Assembly (NCBI GenBank): GCA_002694245.1
Contig: NZLM01000007.1
Coordinates: 30,208 to 39,794 of the forward strand
Source: Methanobacteriota archaeon
GTDB taxonomy: Archaea > Thermoplasmatota > Poseidoniia > Poseidoniales > Poseidoniaceae
Length of the DNA stretch: 9,587 nucleotides
Direction of reading: 5' to 3'
A model generated the notes under the pieces. It saw nothing but the letters and a program-made list of their open reading frames with translations, was not told the origin of the DNA and did no database searches. A program made the position numbers and the translations under genes. Shown here piece after piece: positions 8,301 through 9,587 of this stretch. Position 1 is the stretch's first letter. Every line of letters starts with the position of its first letter.

Positions 8301-8562
8301 TGATGGCTGAATCACCGACGTTCTCGATGTATGTCTCGAAGTGTACGTCTTCGCCAGCTTTCAGTGTGTGTAACTGCTCGCCGGTTATGCTGTCGGTCGT
8401 TGTCGCTCTTGGCGACAGTATGCTCGTTACCTGAGCATCTGGTCCTGTGCGGCCATCTGCTTCAGTCATGCTATTGTTTTCCAATTCGGACCAATCAAGT
8501 GCTACTAGCGAAGTGCTAGCAAGCATTAGTATGGCCAGAATCATGGGGGTTAACTTGCTCAT
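5383..8562 (-). CDS. Membrane-anchored cell-surface protein with CARDB-like, PKD-like and FN3-like modules
   Basis: Complete, 1059 residues. I chose the ATG at 8562 (MSKLTPM) because GGAGG at 8575-8571 lies 8 bases before it; the longer TTG frame starts inside that site, and the ATG at 8568 is only 2 bases from it. A signal peptide (1-21, likely cut after SLVA) is followed by Ig-like modules of the CARDB kind (about 45-190 with HFETYIENVGD and GDYVVVVETNAFGD, about 193-380, and from about 387 with KVTFDIKNTGTG and APGIYNVTATISM). A PKD-like module follows (about 537-640, NNRPAVSL, an Asp/Ala run, YSVRVNDEYG). FN3-like modules lie at about 790-890 and 895-990 (TASWSYMG and WTVSWTASGD). An acidic linker leads to a transmembrane helix (1026-1046) and the tail RGGDGDEGKDWDY. 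It is most likely exported and anchored with the bulk outside. The ligand is unknown; adhesion or scaffolding is inference. Confidence 0.93.
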   Translation of the reverse strand: MSKLTPMILAILMLASTSLVALDWSELENNSMTEADGRTGPDAQVTSILSPRATTTDSITGEQLHTLKAGEDVHFETYIENVGDSAISEMGITVTVYLAENGARGMIAKDSAGNDLSWNNGDVVCDDSFVCPWSSIGAGELLDYGKYTMSYQGSPVVWTPDTGDYVVVVETNAFGDADPGNDYSENLVSVVDWTDIIVDLSWDSGKEVEGGGGDKAFTLSVEAGGSSAWSARNITLQLDVMGTLEAATAQSDGADIMGSNTFAEFGTYGMAEVFRHQEDETNVTNDSRYTISYEPGVTDTAEWFGTLSPDMSGDSGEYSVTVSLVSYVVYGQLPECTETVAGNSSSQEGGESEITYVHYCEVTFYQDGDAATSEDTIEGKVQTFHDIGITNLVINQGYVVDENGVAQSPPTMPGITEGPLNPAWSSVQASVRHLGSDLFVTYDWKVTFDIKNTGTGVTETIEADSCVNGNGPDYQHMELGDDMGMGGAFEMGEACAMFNFAPGIYNVTATISMVGETVTDMSARNDDASIYEIAALNNRPAVSLTVEQDEGSIVIGPEGFITIVADADDADDDAGMMLNYIWTHPGMISINGTVQPSACNGMGPEFSTCQLIAFDAEWAGVQTYSVRVNDEYGSYAQDFENIFVWNKIVATDSTDSGIGMEYDLTYDGANPFTISLTDSEQTYTKDLTEFGYSGEYNSVAVIDYSPVTTYMAEDVYAQTITMTYDASTLEPTSVFWVNNGNWAQLDATISASSSDGTIDIDWHGAGNQVLPQGEIVLMGGELQIIEAPEGHPMNLAVVASAGGDITASWSYMGTTVPGFDYLRMEICDSSDNCEVTNENTTLVGHSMDGQTDTVHGETYTYTLQVCNAGGCNPTIATGSATADKMVDGDASATSVSVANKEGANAWTVSWTASGDTSDVSGWMVCMANYAWSPAGMMPTEQCSDAGDATSMDINHPGGQGTVTYYFAVVAYDDKGNMNNAEPQTDILLEHSNEVVDPCEVDPDSEECATIGNTDDSADSGEVPTWTWGVIIGLVVVAFVVGAFILSRGGDGDEGKDWDY
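5388..5487 (-). other. C-terminal membrane anchor and acidic tail of the surface protein
   Basis: The last 34 residues are TWGVIIGLVVVAFVVGAFIL, S, then RGGDGDEGKDWDY. A single hydrophobic helix of about 21 residues with one Arg on the cytoplasmic side and a short tail fits a stop-transfer anchor. It is preceded by a Cys-containing, Asp/Glu/Ser-rich linker (DPCEVDPDSEECATIG). It lacks the PGF motif of haloarchaeal archaeosortase substrates, so proteolytic transfer to a lipid is not indicated. Confidence 0.8.
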
Positions 8563-8570
8563 TGTCATCT

Positions 8571-8575
8571 CCTCC
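8571..8575 (-). promoter_or_regulatory. Ribosome binding site that decides the start of the surface protein
   Basis: GGAGG, extended by AG, on the minus strand. The spacing is 8 bases to ATG 8562, 2 bases to ATG 8568, and overlap with the TTG at 8577. Only the first is well spaced, and it also gives the most ordinary signal peptide (Lys followed by a hydrophobic core). Confidence 0.75.
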
Positions 8576-8600
8576 AAAAAGGTCGGTTGCTCCTCCCACG

Positions 8601-8618
8601 CCCTATAGGGTATTTATG
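8601..8618 (-). promoter_or_regulatory. TATA-like box and adjacent palindrome upstream of the surface protein gene
   Basis: On the minus strand CATAAATA (8618-8611) is a reasonable archaeal TATA box. It would place the transcription start near 8590, leaving a leader of under 30 bases with the GGAGG site. Immediately next to it, CCCTATAGGG (8601-8610) is a perfect 10-base palindrome between the box and the expected start, where a repressor could bind. A second A/T-rich candidate, AATTATACTG, lies further upstream near 8645-8656. Confidence 0.45.
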
Positions 8619-8658
8619 GGTTGGCAAAGAGTATTCACTTGATACAGTATAATTATTC

Positions 8659-8683
8659 AGGTTGCATTATTTTTTCCCAACCT
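8659..8683. repeat. Inverted repeat AGGTTG/CAACCT in the intergenic region
   Basis: AGGTTG (8659-8664) and CAACCT (8678-8683) face each other across a 13-base T-rich spacer, upstream of the TATA-like box. It could be a binding site for a dimeric regulator or chance in a low-complexity region. There is no further support. Confidence 0.3.
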
Positions 8684-8772
8684 AGCAGTAAGCCCTTTTT
8701 TTACAAAAAGTAACAGTTTTTTGGCGTTTCTTTGCCCGTTGGTACAATGTGTTTGTATAAAATAATTACAGT

Positions 8773-8792
8773 GCAAAATTCTAATGTTTTGC
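8773..8792 (-). terminator. Weak hairpin after the permease stop codon
   Basis: Directly after the TGA at 8795-8793 the minus strand reads GCAAAA, an 8-base loop, TTTTGC, then an A/T-rich stretch TAATTATTTTATAC. The stem is only six pairs, mostly A-T. The T-rich sequence downstream may itself be the archaeal termination signal. Confidence 0.3.
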
Positions 8793-9587
8793 TCAGTCAA
8801 TTGTGGATATTGCTTGCGAGGGAGTTATTTTTGTTGCTTTTTTTACAGGAATCCATGTTGCAAGCAAAACTAGAATCCAACCTCCTACCAACAAAAGCAT
8901 GACCTCGAACCATGGCAAAATTAACGCTACACCCTGATCTTTCCAGAATGAATCGTGCAATGCGACATGAAAACTTATTGCAACAACGGCGCCATTAAGC
9001 ATGCCAAGTAAAGAAACCCAACTGATCTCCGTCAGCATACCATACATCACCATTGATTTCCTGAAGCCCAAGGCTCTCAGCATTCCGATTTCCGTTGACC
9101 TTTCAGATACCGACCTGTATGTTACAACACCTATACCCGCAATCCCGACAATTAAGCCTAGTGACAGATAAGCCTGAAAAATCAGGAGGATTGCGAAAAC
9201 TAAGCCTAGAATAAGTAATATCTCGTCTTGGATTACCGATGTGTAGATTCCTTCCTTAGATAAATCATCAGACAGTGATGATTCTATTTCATTTGATGTT
9301 ACTTCAGATGTGTGAGAAACATAAATTCTGGTAGTTACTCCTCCAAACTGTTCTTCAGCAATTTTTCCGTCCATCCAAATGCCTTGTGAGAATAGCTGGC
9401 TAGATTGAGATAAAATGCCCCCAACAACAACTTCGCGCTTATTTCCGGGGTTTGAAATATCAATTAGCGAAATTGATTTTCCAATTGAAAGAGTTATGCC
9501 TGCTATTGATTCACCACTATTTGGATCAACAAGTGCAAATGAGCTATCAATGAATACAATATTTTGATTATTTTTCATCGCACGCCA
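8793..9587 (-). CDS. FtsX/MacB-type ABC transporter permease, C-terminal part (runs off right edge)
   Basis: A subunit that couples an ATP-binding partner to work on an outward-facing domain, such as lipoprotein, peptide or envelope export or activation. The frame is open to the right edge, with Trp-Arg-Ala before the first Met at 9578, so that Met is probably internal and no ribosome binding site precedes it. Counting from it, residues 1-115 are an extracellular segment with beta character. Residues 120-152 are a hydrophobic helix ending in LGLIVGIAGIGVVTYRSVSE. SERSTEIGMLRALGF (158-172) is the hallmark coupling loop of FtsX domains. Helices lie at about 180-205 and 222-243, and WIPVKKATKITPSQAI (242-257) is the usual family C-terminus. 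The wording of the helix and loop resembles large two-domain FtsX permeases rather than the short MacB or FtsX proteins; this is from memory. No ATPase is visible. It looks richer in A and T than the two surface genes. Confidence 0.85.
   Translation of the reverse strand, partial: WRAMKNNQNIVFIDSSFALVDPNSGESIAGITLSIGKSISLIDISNPGNKREVVVGGILSQSSQLFSQGIWMDGKIAEEQFGGVTTRIYVSHTSEVTSNEIESSLSDDLSKEGIYTSVIQDEILLILGLVFAILLIFQAYLSLGLIVGIAGIGVVTYRSVSERSTEIGMLRALGFRKSMVMYGMLTEISWVSLLGMLNGAVVAISFHVALHDSFWKDQGVALILPWFEVMLLLVGGWILVLLATWIPVKKATKITPSQAISTID

Noticed and set aside
8563..8577. Longer start for the surface protein at the TTG at 8577
   Set aside because: The TTG overlaps the GGAGG ribosome binding site, and the ATG at 8562 is spaced 8 bases from that site.
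1..9587. CRISPR array, insertion sequence ends, tRNA or rRNA genes, toxin-antitoxin or defence genes
   Set aside because: I looked on both strands and found no regularly spaced repeats, transposase motifs, tRNA-like folds or recognisable defence-family motifs.

Overview
The window looks like a chromosomal segment of an uncultured archaeon. My best guess is a planktonic marine euryarchaeon of the Marine Group II (Poseidoniales) type. The basis is indirect: very large secreted, Asp/Ser/Thr-rich and Lys-poor proteins built from Ig-like and beta-helix modules, a C-terminal membrane anchor with a short acidic tail, Shine-Dalgarno sites directly before ATG starts, A/T-rich TATA-like boxes, and terminators ending in T tracts. 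No rRNA, tRNA, ribosomal or replication gene is present to confirm the lineage, so treat it as a guess of about 55%.

All coding sequence is on the minus strand, so the reading order is right to left. (1) At 8793-9587 is the C-terminal part of a large FtsX/MacB-type ABC transporter permease, whose N-terminus lies beyond the right edge. (2) At 5383-8562 is a complete 1059-residue cell-surface protein: signal peptide, several CARDB-like/Ig-like modules, a PKD-like module, two fibronectin-III-like modules, and a C-terminal transmembrane anchor. (3) At 1-4823 is a giant exoprotein of at least 1607 residues, open at the left edge. It has an N-terminal signal or anchor helix, a region resembling the head of bacterial RHS/DNRLRE surface proteins, two copies of a beta-sandwich module around a region I cannot identify, a further pair of beta modules, and a right-handed beta-helix that runs off the window. 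This reading frame is uninterrupted over its whole visible length and accounts for the entire left half.

The noncoding parts are informative. Between the permease and the 1059-residue protein (8563-8792) lie a weak hairpin after the permease stop, a TATA-like box and a perfect 10-base palindrome. Between the two surface proteins (4824-5382) lie three tandem hairpins, the last a strong intrinsic-type terminator with a UUCG loop and a T tract, then an A/T-rich stretch with no gene, then a probable promoter. The promoters of the two surface-protein genes look alike in sequence and in distance to the start codon, so the genes are probably separate transcription units under similar control.

Functionally this reads as an envelope locus: two large surface or secreted proteins likely to act in adhesion, carbohydrate or particle binding, or cell-cell contact, next to a membrane transporter subunit. 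No catalytic site, toxin tip, mobile element, CRISPR array or RNA gene was seen. The most unusual material is in the giant exoprotein: its mosaic architecture, its Tyr/Cys-rich clusters and its unidentified central region.
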